DNA of 64,000 nucleotides. It comes from Stenotrophomonas rhizophila. GTDB taxonomy: Bacteria > Pseudomonadota > Gammaproteobacteria > Xanthomonadales > Xanthomonadaceae. The stretch spans positions 62,001 to 126,000 of the forward strand of contig NZ_JACWUO010000010.1 in assembly GCF_020857975.1 (NCBI RefSeq), given 5' to 3'. A program made the position numbers and the translations under genes. The stretch's first letter is position 1, and every line of letters starts with the position of its first letter. Shown here piece after piece: positions 16,679 to 25,796 of the stretch. The notes under the pieces were generated by a model that ran no database searches, had not been told where the DNA came from, and saw nothing but the letters and a program-made list of their open reading frames with translations.

Positions 16679-18742
16679 ATGCCGACGACGCCGCAATATC
16701 TTCATGCGTGCAGCATGCGCCGTCGCCTGCCCTGGCTGGCGCTGTCGCTGCTGCTCGCCGCCGGCGCCTGGGCCGAACCGCTCACCGTGGCCAGCGTGGA
16801 ATCGCCCGGCAGGGTGCTGCGGGTGTCGCTGCAGCTGGATGGGGGCAACCCCAGCTACCGGGTCGAACGCCTGGGTGACACCGTGGTGGCCGAATCCAGG
16901 CTGGGCTTCCAGCTGCGCGACGGGCGCCTGGACCGCGACCTGGCCGTGCTCGGGCAGACCGCGCGCAGCGTCGATGAAACCTGGGAACAACCGTGGGGCG
17001 AACGCCGCTTCGTGCGCAACCACTACAACGAGGTGGTGGTGCAGCTGGGCGAACGCAGCGGCGCCGGGCGCCGCATCGACGTGGTGCTGCGCGTGTTCGA
17101 CGATGGCCTGGGCCTGCGCTACCACTTCCCGCAGCAGCCGGGCATGGACGAGGCGATCATCGACGAGGAACTGACCGAATTTGCGATCGCGCCCGCCGCC
17201 ACCGCGTGGTGGATTCCGGCCGGGGAAGCGATCCACTACGAATACCTGTACCGGCGCACGCCGCTGGACCAGGTACCGCTGGTGCACACCCCGATCACCC
17301 TGCGCAGCGGCGACGGGCTGCACGTGGCCATCCATGAAGCGGCGCTGGTCGACTACGCCGGCATGTGGCTGCGCCGCACCGACGGACAGCGCCTGCGCGC
17401 GCAGTTGTCGCCGGCCGCCGAAGGCTGGAAGGTGCGTCGCAGCCTGCCTTTCGATACGCCCTGGCGCACCGTGCAGATCAGCGACCGCGCCGGCGGGCTG
17501 GTCGAATCGGACCTGATCCTCAACCTCAACGAACCCAATGCGCTGGGCGATGTGGGCTGGGTCAAACCGTCCAAGTACCTGGGCATGTGGTGGTCGATGC
17601 ACCTGGACCGGGAAAGCTGGGCCACCGGGCCCAGGCATGCGGCCACCACCGCCAAGACCAGGAAGGTGATCGATTTTGCCGCCGCGCACGGCTTCCGCGG
17701 GGTACTGGTGGAGGGCTGGAACCCCGGCTGGGACGGCAACTGGGTGGGCAACGGTTACGACTTCGATTTCACCCGGCCCACCGCCGATTTCGACATCCAG
17801 GCGCTGTCGGCCTACGGCGCGAAGAAGGGCGTGCACCTGATCGGCCACCACGAAACCGGTTGCGCGGTCGAACACTACGAAGACCAGCTCGACGCCGCGC
17901 TGGACCTGTATGCGAGCCTGGGCGTGGATGCGTTCAAGAGCGGCTACGTCTGCGACGACGGCCAGGTGGACCGGCGCAATCCGGCCGGCGGCGCGCTGTG
18001 GCGCGAGTGGCACGACGGCCAGTTCATGGCCCGCCATCACCTGAAGGTGGTACAGGAAGCGGCCAGGCGGCACATCGCGGTGAATCCACACGAGCCGATC
18101 AAGGACACCGGGCTGCGCCGCACCTACCCGAACTGGATCTCGCGTGAAGGCGCGCGCGGCATGGAATACAACGCCTGGGGCCAGCCGCCGAACCCGCCCG
18201 AGCACGAGGTCAACCTGGTGTTCACCCGGCTGCTTGCCGGGCCGATGGACTACACCCCCGGCATCCTCAGCCTCAAGGGCCGTGGCGGCCAACCCATTCC
18301 CAGCACGCTGGCCCGCCAGCTGGCGCTGTACGTGGCCATCTACAGCCCGATCCAGATGGCCGCCGACCTGCCCGAACACTACCTGCAGCACCGCCAGGCG
18401 TTCCGCTTCATCGAGGATGTGGCGGTGGACTGGGACGACTCGCGCGTGCTCAACGGCGAAGTGGGCGACTACGCGACCCTGGTGCGCAAGGACCGCCACA
18501 GCCGCGACTGGTTCCTGGGCAGCATCACCGACGAGCACGGCCGCGTGCTGCCGGTATCGCTGGGCTTCCTGGAACCGGGCGTGCGCTACCGCGCCGAGAT
18601 CTACCGCGATGGCGACGGCGCCGATTTCCGCAGCAACCCGTTCGCGTTCGTGCGTGAAACCCGCGAGGTCACCAGCGCCGATGCGCTCACCCTGGTGCTG
18701 GCACCCGGCGGCGGCCAGGCGATCCGTTTCGTTCCGCTGTAA
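16679..18742 (+). CDS. GH97 family alpha-glucosidase (SusB-like), exported
   Basis: The 687-residue product has a signal peptide (RRLPWLALSLLLAAGAWA), an N-terminal beta-sandwich and a TIM barrel (KYLGMWWSM, GFRGVLVEGWNPGWDG) with GH97 features. In FKSGYVCDD, Gly422 sits where retaining GH97 enzymes carry the Asp nucleophile, matching the inverting SusB-type alpha-glucosidases. The ATG at 16679 follows GGGAGGGG closely; the same leader GGGAGGGGAAA precedes the TonB receptor gene. An ATG at 16715 is an alternative start. It should release glucose from maltodextrin in the periplasm. Confidence 0.92.
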   Translation: MPTTPQYLHACSMRRRLPWLALSLLLAAGAWAEPLTVASVESPGRVLRVSLQLDGGNPSYRVERLGDTVVAESRLGFQLRDGRLDRDLAVLGQTARSVDETWEQPWGERRFVRNHYNEVVVQLGERSGAGRRIDVVLRVFDDGLGLRYHFPQQPGMDEAIIDEELTEFAIAPAATAWWIPAGEAIHYEYLYRRTPLDQVPLVHTPITLRSGDGLHVAIHEAALVDYAGMWLRRTDGQRLRAQLSPAAEGWKVRRSLPFDTPWRTVQISDRAGGLVESDLILNLNEPNALGDVGWVKPSKYLGMWWSMHLDRESWATGPRHAATTAKTRKVIDFAAAHGFRGVLVEGWNPGWDGNWVGNGYDFDFTRPTADFDIQALSAYGAKKGVHLIGHHETGCAVEHYEDQLDAALDLYASLGVDAFKSGYVCDDGQVDRRNPAGGALWREWHDGQFMARHHLKVVQEAARRHIAVNPHEPIKDTGLRRTYPNWISREGARGMEYNAWGQPPNPPEHEVNLVFTRLLAGPMDYTPGILSLKGRGGQPIPSTLARQLALYVAIYSPIQMAADLPEHYLQHRQAFRFIEDVAVDWDDSRVLNGEVGDYATLVRKDRHSRDWFLGSITDEHGRVLPVSLGFLEPGVRYRAEIYRDGDGADFRSNPFAFVRETREVTSADALTLVLAPGGGQAIRFVPL

Positions 18743-19073
18743 TTGCCCCGGCGCAATGCAACACACCGACCGTTAGCGCGTCTGGGGGAGAGCCCCCTGA
18801 GTCAGGGGGCGGTGCCGAAGGCACGGAGGTATGGGTGTTGGTGAGACAGGGGTCCGCGGTTCGCGAAGCGAATCGTGGAGCGGCAGCGCGAATGCGCCGA
18901 CGCACCTGTAACCGCTTACAGCCGCTGAAACCCCATTGAATACGTATGCAGGATCGGCCGCACGGCGAATGCGCTGCCTACCATAGCCACGCAGTCAACG
19001 GCCACCGCGCCGTGATGCTCCCGGATCTCCGGGCAACCAAAAATCGATTGGCAACATTGCCTGGGAGGGGAAA
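18743..19073. other. Leader region between GH97 and TonB receptor genes
   Basis: This 331-bp stretch contains a hairpin CCCCCTGA-G-TCAGGGGG at 18793-18809 without a T-tract, the operator-like site at 18937-18950, and a GGGAGGGG ribosome site just before 19074. No gene was recognised. Confidence 0.55.
18937..18950. promoter_or_regulatory. Operator-like site 2, TGAATACGTATGCA
   Basis: This is the exact reverse complement of the sites at 16593 and 24461. It lies about 125 bp before the TonB-dependent receptor start and probably controls it. Confidence 0.7.
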
Positions 19074-21827
19074 ATGTTGAACCGCAAGCGCAGCGCGCTG
19101 AGTCTGGCGCTGGCCGTCGCCCTGACGCCATTGATGGCGTCGGCGCAGACCGCCGAACCGAACACCACCACGCCAGCCGGCACCGCGGCCACCAACCTGG
19201 ACACCGTGCAGGTCACCGGCATCCGCCGCGGCATCGAGAACGCCATTGCGATCAAGCAGGACGCCACCTCGGTGGTCGAAGCGATCTCGGCCGAGGACAT
19301 CGGCAAGCTGCCCGATGTGAGCATCGCCGAATCGCTGGGCCGCCTGCCCGGCCTGGCCGCCCAGCGCGTGGCCGGGCGTGCCCAGGTGATCAGCGTGCGC
19401 GGCCTGTCGCCGGATTTCGCCACCACCCTGCTCAACGGGCGTGAAGTGGTCAGCACCGGCGACAACCGCAGCGTCGAGTTCGACCAGTACCCCTCGGAAC
19501 TGGTCAACGGCGTGACCGTGTACAAGACTCCCGACGCTGCCCTGGTCGGCCAGGGCCTGTCGGGCACCATCGACATGCAGACGGTGCGCCCGCTGAGCTT
19601 TGCCGAGCGCGTGATCGCCATCAGCGGCCGCTACCAGAAGAGTTCGCTGGGCAAGGCCGCCAACGTCGACCCGTACGGCAACCGTTTCAGCGCCAGCTAC
19701 ATCGACCAGTTCTTCGACAGCACCCTGGGCATCGCGATCGGCTACGCGCACAGCGACATGCCGATCCAGGAAAACCAGGTGGGCTTGTACGAGCCGTGGA
19801 CCACCGAGCACACCGACAACGGCGACCGCCCCGGGCTGGCCCCGGGCACGGTGTTCTCCGATGGCATCAAGGCGCTGCGCCGCACCGGCAACAACAAGCG
19901 CGACGCGGTGATGGCCACCGTGCAGTTCCGCCCGTCCAACGTGTGGACCAGCACCCTGGATGCGTTCCATACCGAAGCCGAGCAGATCGACACGGCCAAC
20001 CAGTTCGAGCTCAACCTGAGCAACTACAACGGCAACTACACCCCGGGCCTGCTGATCAGCAACCCGCAGCTGAACGCCGACGGCAGCTTCGCCGGCGGCG
20101 TGGCCAGCGGCGTGTACCCGCTGGTGCGCGGCATGTACAACACGCGCAAGGACAAGATCGACGCGTTCGGCTGGAACAACGAGTTCAACTTCGAGCGGGT
20201 CAAGGTTGTGGCCGACGTGAACTACTCCAAGGCCACCCGCGATGAGCTGAACCTGGAAAACAACCTGCAGCTGACCCCGATGCCGCAGCTGGATACGGTC
20301 GGCGTGGTGGTCAAGCCGAACGGCTTCTCGCAGATCCGCCCGGGCCTGGACTATTCCAACCCCGACGCGCTGTTCCTGACCAACACCATCTACGGCTCCG
20401 GCTACGGCAAGGTCCCGCAGGTGGAAGACCGCCTGAAGGGCGCCCGCCTGCAGGCCACGTTCGCCCTGCCCGAGGCGATGCGGTGGTTCGCCGACGTGGA
20501 TGTGGGCGTGAACTACGCCGACCGCCGCAAGCAGAAGACCCAGCCTGAAGGCAGCATCCTGCTCGGCGCGCAGGGCGATGCCAACATCGCCGGCGACCTG
20601 CAGTACCGTCCGGTCAATCTCGGCTTTGCCGGGCTGGGCCACATCCCGGCCTGGAACGTGCCGGCCGCGGTGGACCGCTACATGGTGTTCGCACCGACCG
20701 ACGAGCTGTCCTACCTGGTGTCCAAGGCATGGACCGTACAGGAGAAGATCACCACCGCCTGGCTGCGCGCGAACATCAACACCGACATCGGCGAAGTGGG
20801 CGTGCGCGGCAATATCGGCGTGCAGATGCAGCACACCGACCAGAGTTCGCAGTCCAATTACTGGGATGGCTCGCAACCGGCCGGCAGCAATGTGCGTCCG
20901 TTCAGCGGTGGCAGGACCTACAACGACTGGCTGCCCAGCATGAACCTGGTGTTCATGTTCCCGCACCAGCAGACGCTGCGTTTCGCCGCGGCCAAGCAGG
21001 TGGCGCGCCCGAGGGTGGACCAGATGCGCTCGGCACTGGAGTTCGGCGTGGACACGGCCACCGGCAAGCCGGGCGCCAGCGGCGGCAACCCGCTGCTGGA
21101 TCCATGGCGTGCCACGGCGCTGGACCTGTCCTATGAGAAGTACTTCGGCGAGAAGGCCTATGTGGCCGTCGCGCTGTTCTACAAGCAGCTGAAGACCTAC
21201 ATCTACACCCAGTCCCAGGACAACTACGACTTCTCGCAGTTCGTCGCCGACTATGTGCCGCCGGTAGGTTCGCCGCCGGCAGTGACCACTGGCACGTTCA
21301 CCGCTCCTGAAAACGGCAAGGGTGGTTCGCTGCGCGGCCTGGAGCTCACCGCGTCGTTCCCGCTGGACATGTTTACGCCGGCATTGCGCGGTTTCGGCGT
21401 ACAGGCCAGCGCCACGTTCAACGACAGCGATGTCAGCATCCGCGATCCTGAAAGCGCCTCTTCGGTCGGTGATGGGCCGATCAGCCTGCCGGGCCTGTCC
21501 AAGCGCGTATACAACTTCACCGCGTACTACGAGCGCAGCGGTTTCGAGGCCCGGGTGAGCCAGCGCCGGCGGTCGGACTTCATCGGCGAGATCGGCAACT
21601 TCAACGGCAACCGTACGCTGCGCTATGTGGTGGGCGAGAACGTTACCGATGCGCAGATCAGCTACAGCTTCGCCGACAGCAGCAGCCTGCACGGATTGAC
21701 CCTGCTGCTGCAGGGAAGCAACCTGACCAATGAGCCGTACCGCACCTACGCCGGCAGCAAGGACCGCCCGCTGGAGTACATGGAATGGGGCCGCACCTAC
21801 ATGCTGGGCGTGAACTACAAGTTCTGA
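19074..21827 (+). CDS. TonB-dependent outer-membrane receptor, likely maltodextrin
   Basis: The 917-residue product has a signal peptide (SLALAVALTPLMASA), a TonB-box-like segment LDTVQVTG, and a plug domain (GKLPDVSIAESLGRLPGL ... VISVRGL ... TLLNGREV). A 22-strand-type barrel follows, ending in the aromatic YMLGVNYKF terminus used for barrel insertion. The plug resembles the Caulobacter MalA subgroup. Flanked by GH97, GH13 and amylase genes and with the shared operator upstream, it most likely imports maltodextrins using TonB energy. A strong terminator follows. Substrate is inferred from context. Confidence 0.93.
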   Translation: MLNRKRSALSLALAVALTPLMASAQTAEPNTTTPAGTAATNLDTVQVTGIRRGIENAIAIKQDATSVVEAISAEDIGKLPDVSIAESLGRLPGLAAQRVAGRAQVISVRGLSPDFATTLLNGREVVSTGDNRSVEFDQYPSELVNGVTVYKTPDAALVGQGLSGTIDMQTVRPLSFAERVIAISGRYQKSSLGKAANVDPYGNRFSASYIDQFFDSTLGIAIGYAHSDMPIQENQVGLYEPWTTEHTDNGDRPGLAPGTVFSDGIKALRRTGNNKRDAVMATVQFRPSNVWTSTLDAFHTEAEQIDTANQFELNLSNYNGNYTPGLLISNPQLNADGSFAGGVASGVYPLVRGMYNTRKDKIDAFGWNNEFNFERVKVVADVNYSKATRDELNLENNLQLTPMPQLDTVGVVVKPNGFSQIRPGLDYSNPDALFLTNTIYGSGYGKVPQVEDRLKGARLQATFALPEAMRWFADVDVGVNYADRRKQKTQPEGSILLGAQGDANIAGDLQYRPVNLGFAGLGHIPAWNVPAAVDRYMVFAPTDELSYLVSKAWTVQEKITTAWLRANINTDIGEVGVRGNIGVQMQHTDQSSQSNYWDGSQPAGSNVRPFSGGRTYNDWLPSMNLVFMFPHQQTLRFAAAKQVARPRVDQMRSALEFGVDTATGKPGASGGNPLLDPWRATALDLSYEKYFGEKAYVAVALFYKQLKTYIYTQSQDNYDFSQFVADYVPPVGSPPAVTTGTFTAPENGKGGSLRGLELTASFPLDMFTPALRGFGVQASATFNDSDVSIRDPESASSVGDGPISLPGLSKRVYNFTAYYERSGFEARVSQRRRSDFIGEIGNFNGNRTLRYVVGENVTDAQISYSFADSSSLHGLTLLLQGSNLTNEPYRTYAGSKDRPLEYMEWGRTYMLGVNYKF

Positions 21828-21851
21828 TCCAGCCACGGTGGAAACCACGGA

Positions 21852-21878
21852 AACCCGCTGCGCGAGCAGCGGGTTTTT
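21852..21878 (+). terminator. Rho-independent terminator of the TonB receptor gene
   Basis: AACCCGCTG, a CGCGAG loop, CAGCGGGTT, then TTT form a 9-bp stem with a T-tract 25 bases after the stop codon. Confidence 0.9.
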
Positions 21879-22009
21879 GCTTGCCCGGCATGCATGATCG
21901 ACGAATTCCGGGTATCGCCAAGCGCGAAAAGGTTTTTCGCCAATTTTCGGGTAAGCGGCGAACTACAGACTCAGATCAAAGGCAATGACCGACATGCGCT
22001 GATTGGGCT

Positions 22010-22184
22010 GGCGCGGGTGGGTTGGCGGGACACGCCGTGAACCCATCCGTGGGGGCTTGGCGAAAACTTGCTCGCATGCGCTTTCCTGCGCATGCGGCAA
22101 GGCCGGGGTTGGGCGTCCTGCCCAACCCGTCCGGCGCATGCGCCGGACCCATGTTTTCGACAGTCCCGCCAACCCACCCACGCC
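22010..22184. repeat. 175-bp element with 22-bp terminal inverted repeats
   Basis: The left arm 22010-22031 and right arm 22163-22184 are reverse complements except for one base (GGCGYGGGTGGGTTGGCGGGAC). Inside are nested palindromes around GCGCATGCG and TCCGGCGCATGCGCCGGA. It has no coding capacity and may be a MITE-like or structured-RNA repeat. Confidence 0.6.
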
Positions 22185-22219
22185 ACCCCTCCACACATGG
22201 CTGGCATGCATGGGAAAGC

Positions 22220-22288
22220 GTAGGTCCGAGCCACGCTCGGACAGCGTGATGCCGAGACGATGCGTGTCCGACCACGGGTCGGACCTAC
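22220..22288. repeat. Divergent pair of SMAG (GTAG) palindromic repeats
   Basis: GTAGGTCCGAGCCACGCTCGGAC (22220-22242) and the inverted copy ending GGTCGGACCTAC (22266-22288) face each other with a 23-bp spacer. Each unit is a self-complementary hairpin starting with GTAG, the hallmark of Stenotrophomonas SMAG repeats. Confidence 0.8.
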
Positions 22289-22537
22289 CTGCAATAGGTT
22301 GCCAGGAATTGGAGCAGCTGGACTGACCGCTGGTTGGACGCTGTTGCCGTTGCTGGTGATCCTGACCTTGATCTACCTCCCCCTTGGAGCGAGCCGAGCA
22401 TCGCAGTGGCGGCAAGGGCGAAGAGGTGCGGGTGTCTGAGCGCAGCGAGTTCCGCACCGTCCCTTGCCGACGCGAGAAGCGCAGGGCACCGGCGGGCGTA
22501 GCCCGACGGCGAGCGGACGGGGGCGTGTTCTTTGGTT

Positions 22538-22561
22538 ACTTTCTTGCACGAGCAAGAAAGT
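22538..22561. repeat. Perfect 10-bp hairpin in an intergenic repeat-like stretch
   Basis: ACTTTCTTGC-ACGA-GCAAGAAAGT is a perfect stem-loop inside a stretch (about 22380-22680) that resembles an intergenic sequence I recall recurring in Xanthomonadaceae and other proteobacteria. Its function is unknown and the family membership is from memory. Confidence 0.5.
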
Positions 22562-22702
22562 GACTCGCGCCCCGGAGGGGCACGAAACGCTTTTGAATTT
22601 GTCCGCGAAGCGGAAACAGCAACCGCGCCCGGACAACGGTGGCATGTTCACCCAATGCCCCAGCACTTGACGGGTTGTAGCCCCGCACACCGGCGAAGAG
22701 CC

Positions 22703-22733
22703 AAAAAAAGGGCGAGGCCATCGGCCCCGCCCT
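22703..22733 (-). terminator. Rho-independent terminator of the GH13 alpha-glucosidase gene
   Basis: On the minus strand GGGCGGGGCC-GAT-GGCCTCGCCC forms a near-perfect stem followed by seven T residues, about 25 bases after the stop of the gene at 22756. Confidence 0.85.
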
Positions 22734-22755
22734 CTCAATACCACCGGAAATCGTT

Positions 22756-24369
22756 TCAGCCCTGGCGCGCGCAGTACATCGACTGCGCCGACAACACCAG
22801 CTCGGCACCCTCGGCATGGCCCACGTCCGGGCCCGGCACGTGCAGCGCCTGCCAACTGCCTTCGGGCAAGACCACGCGTACCTCCTCGGCGGACAGGTTG
22901 AACGCCAGCAGCAGCGTCTCCCCCGCATGCCGGCGCTGGAACATCAGCACCGGCTCGGCCGTGGCCAGGAACGCGATGTCACCCACCAGCAGCGTCGGCA
23001 TGGTCCGCCGCCAGCCCATGAACCGACGGAATGCGTTCAACACCGAGTGCGGATCGTGTTCCTGCACCGCCACCGCAGCGGCAGCGTGCTCGGCAGGAAT
23101 CGGCAGCCACGGCTGGCCGGTGGTGAACCCGGCCAGCGGCGCGTCGGTCCACGGCATCGGCGTGCGGCAGCCGTCGCGGCCCTTGAAGTTCGGCCAGAAG
23201 GTAATCCCGTACGGATCCTGCAGCGCCTCGAACGGCACCTCGGCCTCGCCCAGCCCCAGCTCTTCGCCCTGGTACAGGCAGATCGAACCACGCAGCGAGC
23301 ACAGCAGCGCCACCAGCAGACGCGCCAGCCGCGGTTGCGCCGGATGCCCGCCCCAACGCGTCACCGCGCGCTCCACATCGTGGTTGGAGATCGCCCAGCA
23401 CGGCCAGCCGTCGGTCATGGTCGCTTCCAGCCGCGACACCGTGTCGCGGATGTACCCGGCGCTGAAATCCTTCACCAGCAGCTCGAAGCTGTAGCCCATG
23501 TGCAGCCGGCCCGGCGCGGTGTACTCGGCCGTGGTCGCCAGCGAATCCTCGGCCGAGATCTCGCCCAGGCTGACCGTTCCCGGATACTCGTCCAGCAGCC
23601 CGCGCAGGCGCTCGATGAAGCCGATGTTCTCCGGCTGGGTATTGTTGTAGTAGTGGTACTGGTAGGCGTAGGGGTTGTCCGCGCTGAAACCGCGGCCCAC
23701 CCGCTGGTCCAGCGGCTTGGCCGGGTTGTCGCGCAACTGCGCATCGTGGAAACAGAAGTTGATCGAATCCAGGCGGAAACCATCCACCCCTCGGTCCAGC
23801 CAGAAACGCACATAGTCGAGCGTGGCCTCCTGCACCGCTGGATTGTGGAAATCCAGGTCCGGCTGGTCGGCCAGGAAATTGTGCAGGAAATACTGCTCGC
23901 GGCGCGGCTCCCACTGCCAGGCCACGCCACCGAAGATCGACATCCAGTTGTTGGGCGGCGTGCCGTCCTCGCGCGGATCGGCCCACACGTACCAGTCGGC
24001 CTTGGGGTTGGTGCGGTCCTGGCGGCTTTCGCGGAACCAGGCGTGGTCGATCGAGGTATGGCTGAACACCTGGTCGATCATCACCTTCAGGCCCAGCGCA
24101 TGCGCCCTGGCCAGCAGGCGGTCGAAATCGGCCAGGCTGCCGAACAGCGGATCGACATCGCGGTGGTCGGCGATGTCGTAGCCGAAATCGGCCATCGGCG
24201 AGGTGAAGAACGGCGAGATCCAGATCGCGTCCACGCCCAGCGCAGCCACGTAGTCCAGGCGGTCGATGATGCCGGGCAGGTCGCCCACCCCGTCGCCATT
24301 GGCGTCGAGGAAGCTGCGCGGGTAGATCTGGTAGATGACGGCACCACGCCACCATGGAGTCTGCGACAT
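22756..24369 (-). CDS. GH13 alpha-glucosidase (XgtA/oligo-glucosidase type)
   Basis: The 537-residue cytoplasmic enzyme lacks a signal peptide. It begins WWRGAVIYQIYPRSFLDANGDGVGDLPGI, standard for GH13 alpha-glucosidases. Catalytic residues are Asp201 (GFRLDSINF), Glu270 (SLGEIS) and Asp331 (SNHDVERA). It is closest in style to Xanthomonas XgtA and Halomonas HaG, which hydrolyse or transfer alpha-glucosyl groups from maltose-type substrates. GGAGGGGG precedes the ATG. Operator-like site 3 lies about 90 bp upstream, tying it to the maltodextrin genes. Confidence 0.95.
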   Translation of the reverse strand: MSQTPWWRGAVIYQIYPRSFLDANGDGVGDLPGIIDRLDYVAALGVDAIWISPFFTSPMADFGYDIADHRDVDPLFGSLADFDRLLARAHALGLKVMIDQVFSHTSIDHAWFRESRQDRTNPKADWYVWADPREDGTPPNNWMSIFGGVAWQWEPRREQYFLHNFLADQPDLDFHNPAVQEATLDYVRFWLDRGVDGFRLDSINFCFHDAQLRDNPAKPLDQRVGRGFSADNPYAYQYHYYNNTQPENIGFIERLRGLLDEYPGTVSLGEISAEDSLATTAEYTAPGRLHMGYSFELLVKDFSAGYIRDTVSRLEATMTDGWPCWAISNHDVERAVTRWGGHPAQPRLARLLVALLCSLRGSICLYQGEELGLGEAEVPFEALQDPYGITFWPNFKGRDGCRTPMPWTDAPLAGFTTGQPWLPIPAEHAAAAVAVQEHDPHSVLNAFRRFMGWRRTMPTLLVGDIAFLATAEPVLMFQRRHAGETLLLAFNLSAEEVRVVLPEGSWQALHVPGPDVGHAEGAELVLSAQSMYCARQG

Positions 24370-24460
24370 TCAGGGCCCCCTCCGGGCTTGCACGGCGCCT
24401 GCAAGGGCGCCACAACGTACCCGGCAAGCTTAGCGGGGCGCCTGCGCGGATGGCGCCGGG

Positions 24461-24474
24461 TGCATACGTATTCA
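24461..24474. promoter_or_regulatory. Operator-like site 3, TGCATACGTATTCA
   Basis: This is identical to the site at 16593. It lies about 90 bp before the alpha-glucosidase start on the minus strand and is the third copy in the maltodextrin region. Confidence 0.7.
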
Positions 24475-24615
24475 CCGCAGGCACCCGTGCCGGCGGGGCT
24501 GCGGCGGCCGGTGGCGGCATCCGGGCCGTGGCCCGATCCGCCCGCCGGCCCGGCCCCGGGCCGGTAAGGCCAGCGCCGCCGTATCACCCGGCGGGCGGAA
24601 GACGACGGCACCGCC

Positions 24616-24621
24616 TATAAT
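24616..24621 (+). promoter_or_regulatory. Possible -10 element of ispB
   Basis: A perfect TATAAT stands in otherwise GC-rich sequence, 28 bases before the ispB start codon. No good -35 element is evident. Confidence 0.45.
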
Positions 24622-24648
24622 TCCCGCCAAGCCTGAAAGTCAGACCGC

Positions 24649-25647
24649 ATGACCATCACCGAAGACACCCGCCCCGCGCTGGGCCTGCCCCAGATCCAGA
24701 CGCTAGCCGCGCCGGACATGGCCGCCGTCGATGCGCTGATCCGCCGCCGTCTGTCCTCCGATGTCGTGCTGATCAACCAGATAGCCGATCACATCATCTC
24801 CGCCGGCGGCAAACGCTTGCGGCCGATGCTGGTCATGCTGGCCGGCCACGCAGTCGGCCAGGCCGGCCCGGAACACCACCAGCTGGCGGCGATCATCGAG
24901 TTCATCCATACCTCGACCCTGCTGCACGACGATGTGGTCGACGAATCCAGCCTGCGGCGCGGCCGCAGCACCGCCAATGCGTTGTGGGGCAACGCCCCCA
25001 GCGTGCTGGTCGGCGATTTCCTGTACTCGCGCAGTTTCCAGCTGATGGTCGAACTGGACCGCATGCCGGTGATGCGGATCCTGGCCGATACCACCAACCG
25101 CATCGCCGAGGGCGAAGTGCTGCAGCTGCTGCACGTGCACAACCCCGACACCGACGAGGCGGCCTACCTGCGCGTGATCGAACGCAAGACCGCGGTGCTG
25201 TTCGCCGCCGGCACCCGCCTGGGCGCGCTGGCCAGCGGCGTGGACGAAGCTGCCCAGCAGGCCCTGTACGACTACGGCATGGCGCTGGGCTACGCCTTCC
25301 AGATCGCCGACGACGTGCTGGACTACTCGGCCAACGCCGAAGAGCTGGGCAAGAACCTGGGCGACGACCTGGCCGAAGGCAAGGCCACCCTGCCGCTGAT
25401 CCACGCGATGGCGCACACCGATGCCACCACCCGCGAGCGCCTGCGGCAGATCGTGCGCAACGGCGACGCCGAGGCGATGCCGGAAGTACTGGCCGCCATC
25501 CACGCCACCGGCGGGCTGGAATACAGCCGCGCCCGCGCGGTGGAATACGCCGATGCGGCCGAGCGCGCGCTTGACGGCCTGGCCGACAACGATGCGGTGG
25601 CCGCCCTGCGCGGGCTGGCCCGCTACGCGGTACAGCGCTCGCATTGA
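24649..25647 (+). CDS. ispB: Octaprenyl/polyprenyl diphosphate synthase
   Basis: The 332-residue prenyltransferase has both aspartate-rich motifs, DDVVD (94-98, in LLHDDVVDES) and DDVLD (221-225, in QIADDVLDY), plus GGKRLRP (53-59), which binds the diphosphate. It elongates farnesyl diphosphate to the long side chain of ubiquinone. Length and motif spacing are normal. It is followed by a cluster of SMAG-type repeats rather than by an rpoptimised operon partner; no co-transcribed gene is seen. Confidence 0.95.
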   Translation: MTITEDTRPALGLPQIQTLAAPDMAAVDALIRRRLSSDVVLINQIADHIISAGGKRLRPMLVMLAGHAVGQAGPEHHQLAAIIEFIHTSTLLHDDVVDESSLRRGRSTANALWGNAPSVLVGDFLYSRSFQLMVELDRMPVMRILADTTNRIAEGEVLQLLHVHNPDTDEAAYLRVIERKTAVLFAAGTRLGALASGVDEAAQQALYDYGMALGYAFQIADDVLDYSANAEELGKNLGDDLAEGKATLPLIHAMAHTDATTRERLRQIVRNGDAEAMPEVLAAIHATGGLEYSRARAVEYADAAERALDGLADNDAVAALRGLARYAVQRSH

Positions 25648-25656
25648 CGGCGGGGC

Positions 25657-25784
25657 GTGTCGACCAACGGTCGGCACCTACCGCAATGCTGGTCGGCACC
25701 TACCCGTATTCCGGTAGTGCCGGCCGCTGGCCGGCTCTGCACGGTGCCGGCATTGCCGGTAGGTACCGACCGCTGGTCGGTACC
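25657..25784. repeat. Cluster of SMAG-type GTAG palindromic repeats
   Basis: At least three hairpin units lie between the convergent ispB and hydrolase genes: an inverted unit at 25657-25682, and direct units at 25714-25740 and 25759-25784. A partial unit lies near 25688-25704. Each has complementary halves of the GTRCCGACC/GGTCGGYAC kind. Confidence 0.8.
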
Positions 25785-25796
25785 GTCGCCACCGGC

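Larger units (their letters stand above)
21879..22702. other. Repeat-rich intergenic region without a recognisable gene
   Basis: About 0.8 kb between two terminators holds a long inverted-repeat element (22010-22184), a divergent pair of SMAG repeats (22220-22288) and a stretch with a strong hairpin (22538-22561). Short open frames exist on both strands but have no ribosome sites or conserved domains, and they overlap the repeats. Confidence 0.6.

Noticed and set aside
19042-19049. AATCGATT upstream of the TonB receptor as a second copy of the 4468 operator
   Set aside because: Only the 8-bp core matches; the flanking bases differ from TGCAATCGATTGCA and break the symmetry, so chance is likely.
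18978-21848. Very long open frame antisense to the TonB-dependent receptor
   Set aside because: It has no signal, domain or ribosome site and mirrors the strong GC-biased codons of the real gene on the other strand. Similar antisense frames oppose the GMC, GH97 and lysAC genes.
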